DNA of 64,000 nucleotides, from NCBI RefSeq assembly GCF_012927445.1, contig NZ_JABBPD010000003.1, positions 124,001-188,000 of the forward strand, read 5' to 3'. The notes beneath the pieces were generated by a model. That model ran no database searches. It saw only the letters and a program-made list of their open reading frames with translations, and was not told the DNA's origin. This DNA is from Rhodoferax sp. Its GTDB lineage: Bacteria > Pseudomonadota > Gammaproteobacteria > Burkholderiales > Burkholderiaceae_C. Every line of letters begins with the position of its first letter. Position 1 is the stretch's first letter. A program made the position numbers and the translations under genes. This document shows positions 31,263 to 39,724 of the stretch, piece by piece.

Positions 31263-32057
31263 ATGGGATTCCTGACAGGAAAAAAATTGTTGATTACCGG
31301 TGTTTTGTCCAAGCGTTCTATCGCTTATGGCATTGCGCAGGCCTGCCACGAGCAAGGTGCCGAATTGGCTTTTAGCTATGTGGGCGAGCGCTTCAAAGAG
31401 CGCATTACCGAATTCGCGGCAGATTTTGGTTCCTCACTGGTATTCGACTGCGATGTTGGCGACGACGCGCAAATTGAAAAATTATTCATCGATTTATCGG
31501 CGCACTGGCCTAAATTTGATGGCTTTGTGCACAGCATTGGATACGCCCCCCGCGAAGCCATTGCCGGCAACTTCCTGGACGGTCTGACACGCGAAAACTT
31601 CAGAATCGCCCACGACATCAGCGCCTACAGTTTTCCCGCCATGGCCAAAGCAGCCCTGCCCTACCTCAGTGACAAGTCATCCTTGCTCACACTGACCTAC
31701 CTGGGCGGCGTGCGTGTCGTCCCAAGCTACAACACCATGGGTCTGGCGAAGGCGTCGCTGGAGTCTTCCGTGCGTTACCTGGCCGATGCCATTGGTCCGC
31801 GGGGGATGCGCGTCAATGGCCTGAGCGCTGGAGCGGTCAAGACCCTGGCCGCCAGCGGCATCAAGGATTTTGGCCGGCTGCTGGCCATTTCAGCCAGCGC
31901 ATCGCCGCTCAAACGCAACGTGACAATTGAAGAAGTGGGCAATGTCGCCGCTTTCTTGCTGAGCGATCTGGCTTCCGGCATGACGGGCCAGATTTCTTAC
32001 GTGGATTGTGGCGTCAGCCAAACAGCCGTGGCGGTTGTCGAAACCCCAACTTCTTAA
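31263..32057 (+). CDS. fabI: Enoyl-[acyl-carrier-protein] reductase (NADH), FabI
   Basis: Reduces enoyl-ACP in the last step of each fatty acid elongation cycle. The protein has 264 residues. The SDR fold shows the FabI cofactor motif GVLSKRSIAYGIAQA, the active-site tyrosines in LTYLGGVRVVPSYNTMGLAKA (Y-x6-Y-x6-K spacing) and the substrate loop SAGAVKTLAASGIKDF. Compared with the usual SAGPIKTLAASGI the Pro-Ile is Ala-Val, a mild change. A purine-rich AAGAGAGACG precedes the ATG. A repeat copy with strong dyad symmetry begins five bases after the stop. Confidence 0.96.
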   Translation: MGFLTGKKLLITGVLSKRSIAYGIAQACHEQGAELAFSYVGERFKERITEFAADFGSSLVFDCDVGDDAQIEKLFIDLSAHWPKFDGFVHSIGYAPREAIAGNFLDGLTRENFRIAHDISAYSFPAMAKAALPYLSDKSSLLTLTYLGGVRVVPSYNTMGLAKASLESSVRYLADAIGPRGMRVNGLSAGAVKTLAASGIKDFGRLLAISASASPLKRNVTIEEVGNVAAFLLSDLASGMTGQISYVDCGVSQTAVAVVETPTS

Positions 32058-32061
32058 TGAA

Positions 32062-32113
32062 AATAGCTGCTAGCCCCCGTTTACCGGGCGCGAGCAGCTA
32101 TTAATCCGATAGC
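32062..32113 (-). repeat. Dispersed palindromic repeat, copy E (after fabI)
   Basis: AATAGCTGCT at 32062-32071 and AGCAGCTATT at 32093-32102 form perfect ten-base arms around an inner CCCG/CGGG hairpin. It contains the CGGGGGCTAG and AATAGCTGCTCGCGC elements on the minus strand. It lies between convergent fabI and the decarboxylase gene and has little T-run, so it may act as a weak terminator or an mRNA-stabilising hairpin. Confidence 0.85.
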
Positions 32114-32120
32114 AATTGCG

Positions 32121-34409
32121 TCAGTCTTTGACGCAGTCTGCGTAGTAGTGACGCTGACCGTCTGTCCCTTCTTCTTCCACCAGTCCATGAATGTCGGTCT
32201 CGAAACCCGGGCATTGGCTATTGAACTCGCGTGAGAATTTGAGGTAATCCACAATCTTCTTGTTGAACACTTCCCCTGGGATCAACAACGGAATGCCGGG
32301 CGGGTATGGCGTCACCAGGCCGACCGTGATGCGGCCTTCCAGATGGTCAATCTCGACCCGCTCGGTTTTGCGCAGCGCAATGTGGGCATAAGCATCACTG
32401 GGCTTCATGGCGGGCGCCAAGTCGCTCAGGTACATGTCAGTCGTCAACCGTGCAATATCGTATTTGGCGTAGAGCTGGTGCACATGCTGGCACAGGTCGG
32501 CCAATCCCATTTTTTCGTATTTGGGGTACTTCTGGCAAAACTCGGGCAGGATCCGCCACATCGGCTGATTCTTGTCATAGTCATCCTTGAACTGCTGCAA
32601 GGCAGTCAACATGCTGTTCCAGCGGCCCTTGGTGATGCCGATGGTGAACATGATGAAAAAGCTGTACAGCCCGGTCTTCTCGACCACCACCCCATGCTCG
32701 GCCAGGAACTTGGTCACGATGCTGGCGGGAATCCCCGTTTTGGCAAACTTGCCATTCAAGTCCATGCCGGGCGTCACCACCGTCGATTTGATCGGGTCCA
32801 GCATGTTGAAGCCGGTGGCCATCTTGCCAAAACCATGCCAGTTGACGCCGGCCTTGGCCTTGGCTGATTCACCTTTGATGATCCAGTCGTCAGCGCGTCC
32901 GATACCTTCGTCGACCAGCTTGTCCGGCCCCCACACCTTGAACCACCAGTCGTCACCGTACTCTTCATCGACTTTGCGCATGGCACGGCGAAAGTCCAGG
33001 GCCTCGGCAATGCTTTCTTCGACCAGGGCGGTGCCACCGGGTGGCTCCATCATGGCGGCTGCGACGTCGCAACTGGCGATGATGCTGTACTGCGGGGAGG
33101 TCGAGGTGTGCATCAAGTAAGCCTCGTTGAAGAGGTGCTTGTCGAGCTTGACGGTTTGCGAATCCTGCACCAGCACCTGGCTGGCCTGGCTGATGCCGGC
33201 CAGCAGTTTATGGATGGACTGCGTGGCATACACCATGGCGTGTTTCGGGCGGGCACGCTTTTTCCCCATGGAATGGTAAGAACCATAAAACGGATGGAAC
33301 GCCGCATGGGGCAACCAGGCCTCGTCAAAGTGGATGTTCTCCACATAGCCGTCCAGCATGCCTTTGACGGTCTCGGTGTTGTACAACACGCCGTCGTAGG
33401 TGGATTGCGTCAGGGTCAGCACCCGGGGCTTGATTTTGCTGGCATCCACGCCTTGCAAGTGCTCCCGAATCAAGGGGTTAGCCTTGATCTTGGCCTTGAT
33501 GGCGGCGGGTTCAAACTCGCTTTTCGGGATCGGCCCGATGATGCCGAAGTGGTTGCGCGTGGGCTTCAAAAACACCGGAATCGCCCCGGTCATGATGATC
33601 GCGTGCAGGATGGACACGTGGCAATTGCGGTCCACCACCACCACGTCATTGGGCGCGACCGTGTGGTGCCACACCATCTTGTTGCTGGTACTGGTGCCGT
33701 TGGTCACAAAAAAGCAGTGGTCGGCATTGAAGATGCGGGCGGCATTGCGCTCGCTCTTGCCAATGGCGCCGTCATGGTCCAGCAGCTGACCCAGTTCTTC
33801 GACCGCGTTGCAAACGTCAGCGCGCAGCATGTTTTCGCCGTAGAACTGGTGGTACATCTGACCGACCGGGCTTTTCAGAAAGGCAACGCCCCCTGAGTGC
33901 CCAGGGCAGTGCCAAGAATAGGACCCGTTCTCCGCGTAGTCGAGCAAAGCTTTGAAGAACGGCGGTTGCACGCCTTCCAGGTAGTTCTTGGCTTCGCGAA
34001 TGATGTGGCGCGCCACGAACTCGGGCGTGTCTTCAAACATGTGAATGAAGCCGTGCAACTCGCGCAGGATGTCATTGGGGAGATGGCGTGAGGTTTTGGT
34101 CTCGCCATAGATGTAAATGGGAACATCGAGATTTTTGCGACGCACTTCTTCAATGAAATGACGCAGGTTCAGCACCGCCGGGTCCAAATCGGGGCCGGGC
34201 GTGAACTCTTCATCGTCAATCGACAAAATAAAGGCGCTGGCGCGGCTTTGTTGCTGCGCAAACTGGCTGAGATCGCCATAACTGGTGACACCCAGTACTT
34301 CGAGGCCTTCAGACTCAATCGCCTGGGCCAGCGCCCGAATACCCAGACCTGAGGTATTTTCAGAGCGGAAATCTTCGTCGATGATGACAATGGGAAAGCG
34401 AAATTTCAT
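32121..34409 (-). CDS. Arginine/lysine/ornithine decarboxylase (fold type I, PLP)
   Basis: A 762-residue basic amino acid decarboxylase of the AdiA/CadA/SpeF group, which removes CO2 to give agmatine, cadaverine or putrescine. A response-regulator-like wing domain occupies about 1-130 (IVIIDEDFRSENTSGLGIRA). The PLP domain has the conserved FVTNGTSTSNKMVWHH, the cofactor-contacting IHFDEAWLPHA and the Schiff-base lysine in TQSIHKLLAGISQ. The C-terminal domain contains PYPPGIPLLIPGE. Which amino acid is used cannot be decided by eye. No antiporter gene is adjacent, which argues for polyamine supply rather than acid resistance. Confidence 0.93.
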   Translation of the reverse strand: MKFRFPIVIIDEDFRSENTSGLGIRALAQAIESEGLEVLGVTSYGDLSQFAQQQSRASAFILSIDDEEFTPGPDLDPAVLNLRHFIEEVRRKNLDVPIYIYGETKTSRHLPNDILRELHGFIHMFEDTPEFVARHIIREAKNYLEGVQPPFFKALLDYAENGSYSWHCPGHSGGVAFLKSPVGQMYHQFYGENMLRADVCNAVEELGQLLDHDGAIGKSERNAARIFNADHCFFVTNGTSTSNKMVWHHTVAPNDVVVVDRNCHVSILHAIIMTGAIPVFLKPTRNHFGIIGPIPKSEFEPAAIKAKIKANPLIREHLQGVDASKIKPRVLTLTQSTYDGVLYNTETVKGMLDGYVENIHFDEAWLPHAAFHPFYGSYHSMGKKRARPKHAMVYATQSIHKLLAGISQASQVLVQDSQTVKLDKHLFNEAYLMHTSTSPQYSIIASCDVAAAMMEPPGGTALVEESIAEALDFRRAMRKVDEEYGDDWWFKVWGPDKLVDEGIGRADDWIIKGESAKAKAGVNWHGFGKMATGFNMLDPIKSTVVTPGMDLNGKFAKTGIPASIVTKFLAEHGVVVEKTGLYSFFIMFTIGITKGRWNSMLTALQQFKDDYDKNQPMWRILPEFCQKYPKYEKMGLADLCQHVHQLYAKYDIARLTTDMYLSDLAPAMKPSDAYAHIALRKTERVEIDHLEGRITVGLVTPYPPGIPLLIPGEVFNKKIVDYLKFSREFNSQCPGFETDIHGLVEEEGTDGQRHYYADCVKD

Positions 34410-34539
34410 TGAGAACTCCAGCCAAGCACAGCAAAAAATGTGAAACAGGCGCGAAGTGTACGGACTTATTAAGTCTCGTCACTTGCTCACCCCTTCTTTT
34501 GCCTCAAAATGCAGCGATAGCAACACATTTAGGGGCGAT

Positions 34540-34965
34540 ATGGCTGAATCAACGATCTGGTGGGTGCTTGCAGGCGCTGTGATCGCGGTCGAATTACTGA
34601 CCGGAACATTTTATTTGCTCATGCTGTCCATGGGTTTGATTGCTGCGGCCATCGCCGCCCATCTCGGTGCCACTGCCACGGTGCAATTCGTGGTGGCAGC
34701 CGTTGTGGGCGGTGGATTTGTGGTCGCATGGCGTCTCTACAAACAAAAAACGCCATCCGCCCTGCCCGCCGGTGCCAATCACGACGTCAATATGGATGTT
34801 GGCGAGAGCGTGCATGTTGAGGCATGGGGCCCGGACGGTACAAGCACCGTGAAGTACCGCGGCGCTAATTGGAGTGTGTCACTCCTACCCGGCGCCATGC
34901 CCGCCCCGGGACTCCACGCCATTGTGGAAGTTGTCGGTAGCCGACTCATCCTTAAAAAATTGTGA
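34540..34965 (+). CDS. NfeD-family membrane protein
   Basis: A 141-residue short NfeD protein (NfeD1b type). Two or three N-terminal helices (STIWWVLAGAVIAVELLTG, FYLLMLSMGLIAAAIAAHLG and a VQFVVAAVVGGGFVVAWRL segment) precede a C-terminal OB-fold domain (VGESVHVEAWGPDGTSTVKY and NWSVSL). It lies 43 bp before a stomatin-like SPFH gene, and this NfeD-SPFH pairing is conserved across bacteria, where the two act together in membrane microdomains. The start was set at the ATG 34540 with GGGGCGAT just upstream. Confidence 0.92.
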   Translation: MAESTIWWVLAGAVIAVELLTGTFYLLMLSMGLIAAAIAAHLGATATVQFVVAAVVGGGFVVAWRLYKQKTPSALPAGANHDVNMDVGESVHVEAWGPDGTSTVKYRGANWSVSLLPGAMPAPGLHAIVEVVGSRLILKKL

Positions 34966-35008
34966 GCATGTGCCAACCACTTGGCGTTGGATTTAACTGG
35001 AGAAATTG

Positions 35009-35923
35009 ATGGAAATTGCAATTATTTTGTTTGTGTTGGCGGCGGTGTTTATCACGCAATCGGTCAAAGTCGTCCCGCAGCAGCACGCCTGGGTCGTCGA
35101 GCGACTCGGTAAATACAATGGCACCCTGACGCCCGGCTTGAGCTTTCTGATGCCTTTCGTGGACAAGGTGGCTTACAAACACGTGCTCAAAGAAATTCCG
35201 CTGGATATTCCCAGCCAGGTTTGCATCACGCGCGACAACACCCAGCTGCAGGTCGATGGCATCTTGTATTTTCAAGTGACCGATGCCATGCGCGCCAGTT
35301 ATGGCTCAAGCAACTACATCATGGCGATTTCGCAGTTGGCGCAAACCTCATTGCGCTCGGTCATCGGCAAGCTGGAACTGGACAAAACATTTGAAGAGCG
35401 CGACATCATCAACGCTCAAGTGGTGCAGGCGATTGATGAAGCTGCACTGAACTGGGGCGTTAAGGTGCTGCGTTATGAGATCAAGGATTTGACGCCCCCC
35501 AAAGAGATCCTGCACGCCATGCAACAGCAGATTACGGCCGAGCGCGAAAAACGCGCCCTGATTGCAGCGTCAGAAGGTCGCCGTCAGGAACAGATCAACA
35601 TTGCCACGGGTGAACGTGAGGCATTCATCGCACGCTCTGAAGGCGAGAAACAGGCTGTCATTAACAAGGCCCAGGGCGAAGCCCAATCCATCACCGCTGT
35701 TGCGGACGCCACCGCGCAAGCCATCGAACGTATTGCCGCAGCGATTCGTCAACCCGGTGGTGCCGAGGCGGTGCAACTCAAGGTTGCAGAAAAAGCCGTC
35801 GAGGCCTATTCCAAGGTGGCGGCAGATGCCACCACGACCCTGATCGTGCCCAGTAACATGACCGAGGTGTCAGCGCTGATTTCATCGGCGATGAAAATGG
35901 TGCAGGTCCAACGGATTAATTAA
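35009..35923 (+). CDS. SPFH/stomatin-like membrane protein (QmcA type)
   Basis: A 304-residue protein with one N-terminal helix (MEIAIILFVLAAVFITQSV) and a band-7 domain beginning VVPQQHAWVVERLGKYNGTL and running to about residue 190. A long Ala/Glu/Lys-rich coiled coil follows (about 185-260, ITAEREKRALIAASEGRR and IARSEGEKQAVINKAQGEA), with a C-terminal oligomerisation part. It is the partner of the upstream NfeD gene and probably forms large oligomers that organise membrane proteins or proteases. The ATG at 35009 follows GGAGAAAT. Confidence 0.93.
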   Translation: MEIAIILFVLAAVFITQSVKVVPQQHAWVVERLGKYNGTLTPGLSFLMPFVDKVAYKHVLKEIPLDIPSQVCITRDNTQLQVDGILYFQVTDAMRASYGSSNYIMAISQLAQTSLRSVIGKLELDKTFEERDIINAQVVQAIDEAALNWGVKVLRYEIKDLTPPKEILHAMQQQITAEREKRALIAASEGRRQEQINIATGEREAFIARSEGEKQAVINKAQGEAQSITAVADATAQAIERIAAAIRQPGGAEAVQLKVAEKAVEAYSKVAADATTTLIVPSNMTEVSALISSAMKMVQVQRIN

Positions 35924-35932
35924 GCGCCGAAA

Positions 35933-35968
35933 AACAAAAAACCCGCAGTTCTCAATGAAAACTGCGGG
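35933..35968 (-). terminator. Rho-independent terminator downstream of tRNA-Ser
   Basis: A nine-pair stem CCCGCAGTT/AACTGCGGG at 35942-35968. On the minus strand it is followed by TTTTTTG then TTTTT, so it should end the tRNA-Ser transcript. On the plus strand, after the SPFH gene, the T-run is poor. Confidence 0.85.
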
Positions 35969-36005
35969 ATTTCGTATGTCTGCGGATGATTCAAGACATG
36001 TATGC

Positions 36006-36095
36006 TGGCGGATCAGGCGGGATTCGAACCCGCGGAGGGTTTGACCCCTCGCACGCTTTCCAGGCGTGTGACTTAAACCGCTCATCCACCGATCC
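36006..36095 (-). tRNA. tRNA-Ser(GGA)
   Basis: A 90-nt type II tRNA with encoded CCA. The acceptor stem GGATCGG pairs with CTGATCC (one G-U). The anticodon loop reads CTGGAAA, anticodon GGA for UCC/UCU codons. A long variable arm typical of serine tRNAs and the T-loop GGTTCGAATCC are present. It is followed on its strand by a strong terminator. Confidence 0.97.
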
Positions 36096-36156
36096 AGCGT
36101 GCTGAATTCTAACTGAGCCAAGGGCTGATTTCTATTGGACGACCAAACGAGGTAAT

Positions 36157-36185
36157 AAAAAAGCCACCTAAGGGTGGCTTTTTTT
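36157..36185. terminator. Bidirectional Rho-independent terminator after the livK-type gene
   Basis: AAAAAAGCCACC, a short loop and GGTGGCTTTTTTT form an almost fully paired hairpin with A- and T-runs on both sides. On the minus strand it lies 19 bp after the binding-protein stop. Confidence 0.9.
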
Positions 36186-36203
36186 GCTTTGCGCGGAACC
36201 GGT

Positions 36204-37334
36204 TTAGTTCAGAGCCACCTTTTTGTCAGCCTTGTAGGTGTACAGCGTCATCGCCGGGTTTTTCAACTCACCATTGGGCTCAAACTGCACATTGGTCGTA
36301 ATACCCTTGTAGTTGGTGTCCGCCAATTTGGACAAGTAAACCTTGGGGTCTGCGCTGCCAGCACGCTTCATTGCGTCAACCAACACGTTAACGGCGTCAT
36401 AGACGTAAGGACTGTAGATCTGGAACTGGCCTGGGTATTTGGCGTCATAACGCTTCTTCCAAGCTGTGCCGCCCGGCATTTTGACCAACGATGCAGCACC
36501 TTCCGCGCAAATCACGTTGTCAAGCGTTTTGGCACCCGCAGACTGTTTAATCAGGTCGTTGGTGCAAATGCCATCACCGCCAAAGTACTTGACGTTGGTG
36601 AGACCCAGTTGCTCCATTTGACGCAGCATGGGACCCGCTTGAGCGTCCATGCCACCGAAAAATACGCCATCCGGATTCTTGGCCTTGATCGCGGTCAGGA
36701 TGGACATGAAGTCAACGGACTTGTCCGTGGTGAACTGCTCGTCAACAATGGTGATGCCTTTGCTCGCGGCTATCTTCTTGAATACATCTGCAACACCTTG
36801 GCCGTAAGCACTACGGTCATCAATGACGGCAATGCGTTTGAGCTTCAAAGCGTCAGCGGCATAAAAGGCCAGCCCCGCGCCCAGTGCATTGTCATTGGCC
36901 AACAGACGAAACGTGGTTTTGTAACCAGGCTTGGTTAAATTGGGATTGGTCGCCGACGGGGTCACCATCGGAATTCCGCAATCATGGTAAATTTTGGAAG
37001 CGGGGATGGTGGTGCCTGAGTTCAGGTGCCCCACAACGCCATTCACTTTGGCATCGCACAGTTTTTGTGCAACGGCCGCACCTTGGCGAGGGTCGGCGGC
37101 GTCGTCTTCTGCCATCAACTCTAACTTGACCTTCTTGCCTGCAATCATCACGCCAGCGGCGTTCAGGTCTTCAATAGCCATGCGGGCGCCATTCTCGTTG
37201 TCGCGTCCGTACGTGGCCTGTGCGCCCGAAACCGGGGCGACATGGCCGATCTTGACGATCATGTCCTGTGCCAGGGATACGCCAGCGGCAGCGGCAATAG
37301 CGGCAGCCACGGTGATTTTCAATTTCAATTGCAT
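36204..37334 (-). CDS. Branched-chain amino acid ABC transporter substrate-binding protein
   Basis: A 376-residue periplasmic binding protein of the LivJ/LivK type. The signal peptide (MQLKLKITVAAAIAAAAGVS, cut after LAQ) is followed by MIVKIGHVAPVSGAQATYGRDN, the usual opening with the ligand-contacting region. The conserved PMVTPSATNPNL and RIAVIDDRSAYGQGVADVFK are present. The start at 37334 has GGAG eight bases upstream. No permease or ATPase genes adjoin it, so it is an orphan that may serve a Liv system elsewhere. Its ligand is probably Leu/Ile/Val or a related amino acid. Confidence 0.93.
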   Translation of the reverse strand: MQLKLKITVAAAIAAAAGVSLAQDMIVKIGHVAPVSGAQATYGRDNENGARMAIEDLNAAGVMIAGKKVKLELMAEDDAADPRQGAAVAQKLCDAKVNGVVGHLNSGTTIPASKIYHDCGIPMVTPSATNPNLTKPGYKTTFRLLANDNALGAGLAFYAADALKLKRIAVIDDRSAYGQGVADVFKKIAASKGITIVDEQFTTDKSVDFMSILTAIKAKNPDGVFFGGMDAQAGPMLRQMEQLGLTNVKYFGGDGICTNDLIKQSAGAKTLDNVICAEGAASLVKMPGGTAWKKRYDAKYPGQFQIYSPYVYDAVNVLVDAMKRAGSADPKVYLSKLADTNYKGITTNVQFEPNGELKNPAMTLYTYKADKKVALN

Positions 37335-37445
37335 AGACAACTCCATTGTTAAGAAAAATGTGAATTTAACCAATACACATCAGACACGATAACGCAAGTT
37401 TCGCGCCAGAACCATAGGGAAGACACCAATCAGATTGGCTCATTT

Positions 37446-37766
37446 TCATGACTTATGTTGATGCAGATCTGCCCGTGTGCGCATGAATTCAGACACCACT
37501 TGCCGCACGACCGTCTCCAGCTCCTCATGAAGGCGCGCACTCATGGTTTGCAGCTGTTCTGTCATCAAGGTGTGTACCAAGACATCAATTTCTTCGGCCA
37601 TACGGCGTTCCAGGACCACCGCCACCTGTTTCTGCACTGTCTGCACTATTTCATCAAGCTCTGGTGCAGGCGCTGCCGCCACAGCATGCCGGTGCAAACT
37701 GGAGGGATCAACCACCTCCGTCAGCGTTGGCAGAAAACGGGGCAGGTTTCGGGGTGTTGTACTCAT
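37446..37766 (-). CDS. Hypothetical protein in the pepA-holC operon
   Basis: A 106-residue soluble protein without a recognised domain. After a Pro/Ala-rich N-terminus (about 1-37), residues 38-105 look like one long amphipathic helix or coiled coil (LDEIVQTVQKQVAVVLERRM, then HTLMTEQLQTMSARLHEELE). The ATG overlaps the holC stop by one base (TGATG), so it is translated with holC. Position suggests a small accessory protein of the operon; no function is claimed. Confidence 0.7.
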   Translation of the reverse strand: MSTTPRNLPRFLPTLTEVVDPSSLHRHAVAAAPAPELDEIVQTVQKQVAVVLERRMAEEIDVLVHTLMTEQLQTMSARLHEELETVVRQVVSEFMRTRADLHQHKS

Positions 37767-38200
37767 CAAGCTGATGTTTTCAAGGCTAAATCATGCCGTG
37801 TGATGGCGTAGCCACGGTCAGCGTAATGCTTCCAGCGGCCACGCGCCAATTGGCGGTCTTCATCATCAAGGCAGACCACTTCAATCACACGTTCAAACCG
37901 CTCAAAGCCGCTAGGAACAAGCGGACCGAGATTGAGGAGCACCTGCAGATGGGGCACGGCCGCAGTTGACGCCGCCAAAATAACAGGTGAAGCCGCAACG
38001 AGTGCGGCCTCGCTGTCAAGAAGACAATGCGGTACAAAATCGGTGGCTGAAAACGTCCACAGTTCCGTATCCAGCTGCTGCAAGGTGTCGGGCAGGCCTG
38101 TCACCACAATCTTCGCACCACTGCTCACGGCCTTGCGCAGCAAACGGCAGGCATAGGCCACCCGGTCAGGCGCATTGAAGTGGAATGCAACCTCGGTCAT
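37766..38200 (-). CDS. holC: DNA polymerase III subunit chi
   Basis: The clamp-loader-associated chi subunit that links polymerase III to SSB, 144 residues. It starts MTEVAFHFNAPDRVAYACRLLRK, the family opening. SGAKIVVTGLPDTLQQLDTELW contains the conserved D-x-x-LW and TDFVPH motifs that follow. The C-terminal part carries FERVIEVVCLDDEDRQLARGRWKHY. It overlaps the pepA stop by four bases, an arrangement common in proteobacteria. Confidence 0.94.
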   Translation of the reverse strand: MTEVAFHFNAPDRVAYACRLLRKAVSSGAKIVVTGLPDTLQQLDTELWTFSATDFVPHCLLDSEAALVAASPVILAASTAAVPHLQVLLNLGPLVPSGFERFERVIEVVCLDDEDRQLARGRWKHYADRGYAITRHDLALKTSA

Positions 38201-39642
38201 TTGTGTTTGGCAGAAGTCAGCAGGTATTCCAGTAACAGGGCGACCGGGCGACCGGTAGCGCCTTTGGCGGCGCCGCTTTTCCAGGCGGTGCCGGCAATGT
38301 CCAGATGGGCCCACGGGAATGCTCCCGTAAAACGCTGCAGAAATTTTGCTGCGGTGATCGCACCCCCGGCGCGTCCGCCCACATTGGCCACATCCGCAAA
38401 ATTGCTTTTCAGGCCTTCTTCGTAATCGTCATCTAGCGGCATGCGCCAGCACAGGTCAAGCGAGGCGTCACCCGCTGACAACAGTGCCGCTGCCAATTCA
38501 TCGTTGGCAGAGAATAGGCCGCTGCGTACCGCCCCCAAAGCCACCACGCAGGCACCCGTCAGCGTGGCAATGTCTACCACGGCACGTGGTTTGAAGCGCT
38601 CGGCATAGGTCAAAGCGTCGCACAGCACCAAGCGCCCTTCGGCATCGGTATTGAGAATTTCAATGGTTTGGCCACTCATGCTGGTGACGACGTCGCCCGG
38701 CTTGACGGCCCGACCATTGATCAGATTCTCACAGGAGGGAATCAAGCCGACCACGTTAATGGCGGGCTTCAACTCTGCCAAGGCCCGAAACACGCCCAAC
38801 ACGCTGGCGGCGCCAGACATGTCAAACTTCATCTCGTCCATCTCGGCGGCGGGTTTGATGGAAATACCGCCACTGTCAAAGGTGATGCCCTTGCCCACCA
38901 GCACCGTGGGCGCTTCGGACTTCACGGCACCGTCATAGCGCAATACGATAAAGCGCAAGGGTTCTTCCGAACCCTGGGCGACGGCCATGAAAGAACCCAT
39001 GGCCAATTTCGCCACTTCTTTGGGGCCAAGCACTTCACATTTGATATTCGGCAACTTTGCCAATGCCCGTGCGGCGCCGGCCAGTAGTGTGGGCGTCGCA
39101 TAGTTTGCCGGACGGTTGGCCCATTCTTTGGCAAATTCACTGCCCGTTACGGCGGCGACAGACCGGTCGAAAACGGCCTTGACCTTGGGTGAGTTCTGTA
39201 AACCCAGCACAACACGCTGAATCGCCCTGCCCTCAGGTTTTGATTTGGTTGTCGTAAATACATAACTGGCTTCAGCAACCGCCATCACGGCAGCGCGAAC
39301 GGCATTCTCCTGCGGCAAGGTGGCAAAACAGATGGCCAACTTTTTGACATTGACCGCTTTCACCGCCGCAACAGCCGCTGAGACGGCTTGCCGCACCTCT
39401 TTCGCCGACCCATCACCGACGCTGGCCAGCACCGCCCGTGAACAGGCCATTCCTGCGGGACGGTAGACCACCAGCGATTTACCCGGTTTGGTCTCCAGAT
39501 CACCCGCCTTGAGCGCTTGAGCCACCAGCGTTGATAAAACGTCTTTTCCAGGTTTGAAGGACTGGCTTAGCAGCACAATCAGGGCATCGCACTTTTCATT
39601 TGCTGCACCGGCAATGTCAAATGTCTTGAGTTCAAAGTTCAT
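38197..39642 (-). CDS. pepA: Leucyl aminopeptidase (PepA, peptidase M17)
   Basis: A two-zinc cytosolic aminopeptidase, 481 residues, hexameric in homologues; some act also as DNA-binding proteins in recombination and regulation. The catalytic domain shows the signature NTDAEGRLVLCDALTYAE, with zinc ligands in VLVGKGITFDSGGISIKP and DMSGAASVLG, and the catalytic Lys and Arg in those stretches. The N-terminal domain (1 to about 160) is the usual alpha/beta module. It is the first gene of pepA-holC-orf and is divergent from lptF with an 82-bp gap. Confidence 0.97.
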   Translation of the reverse strand: MNFELKTFDIAGAANEKCDALIVLLSQSFKPGKDVLSTLVAQALKAGDLETKPGKSLVVYRPAGMACSRAVLASVGDGSAKEVRQAVSAAVAAVKAVNVKKLAICFATLPQENAVRAAVMAVAEASYVFTTTKSKPEGRAIQRVVLGLQNSPKVKAVFDRSVAAVTGSEFAKEWANRPANYATPTLLAGAARALAKLPNIKCEVLGPKEVAKLAMGSFMAVAQGSEEPLRFIVLRYDGAVKSEAPTVLVGKGITFDSGGISIKPAAEMDEMKFDMSGAASVLGVFRALAELKPAINVVGLIPSCENLINGRAVKPGDVVTSMSGQTIEILNTDAEGRLVLCDALTYAERFKPRAVVDIATLTGACVVALGAVRSGLFSANDELAAALLSAGDASLDLCWRMPLDDDYEEGLKSNFADVANVGGRAGGAITAAKFLQRFTGAFPWAHLDIAGTAWKSGAAKGATGRPVALLLEYLLTSAKHK

Positions 39643-39724
39643 AATTCAGCTTTTCTAATTAGTTAAGGACAGCGCTTGCTCAGCTATCACATAGTTGGGG
39701 GTCTGTCCCGAAAATTCTCAGTCT

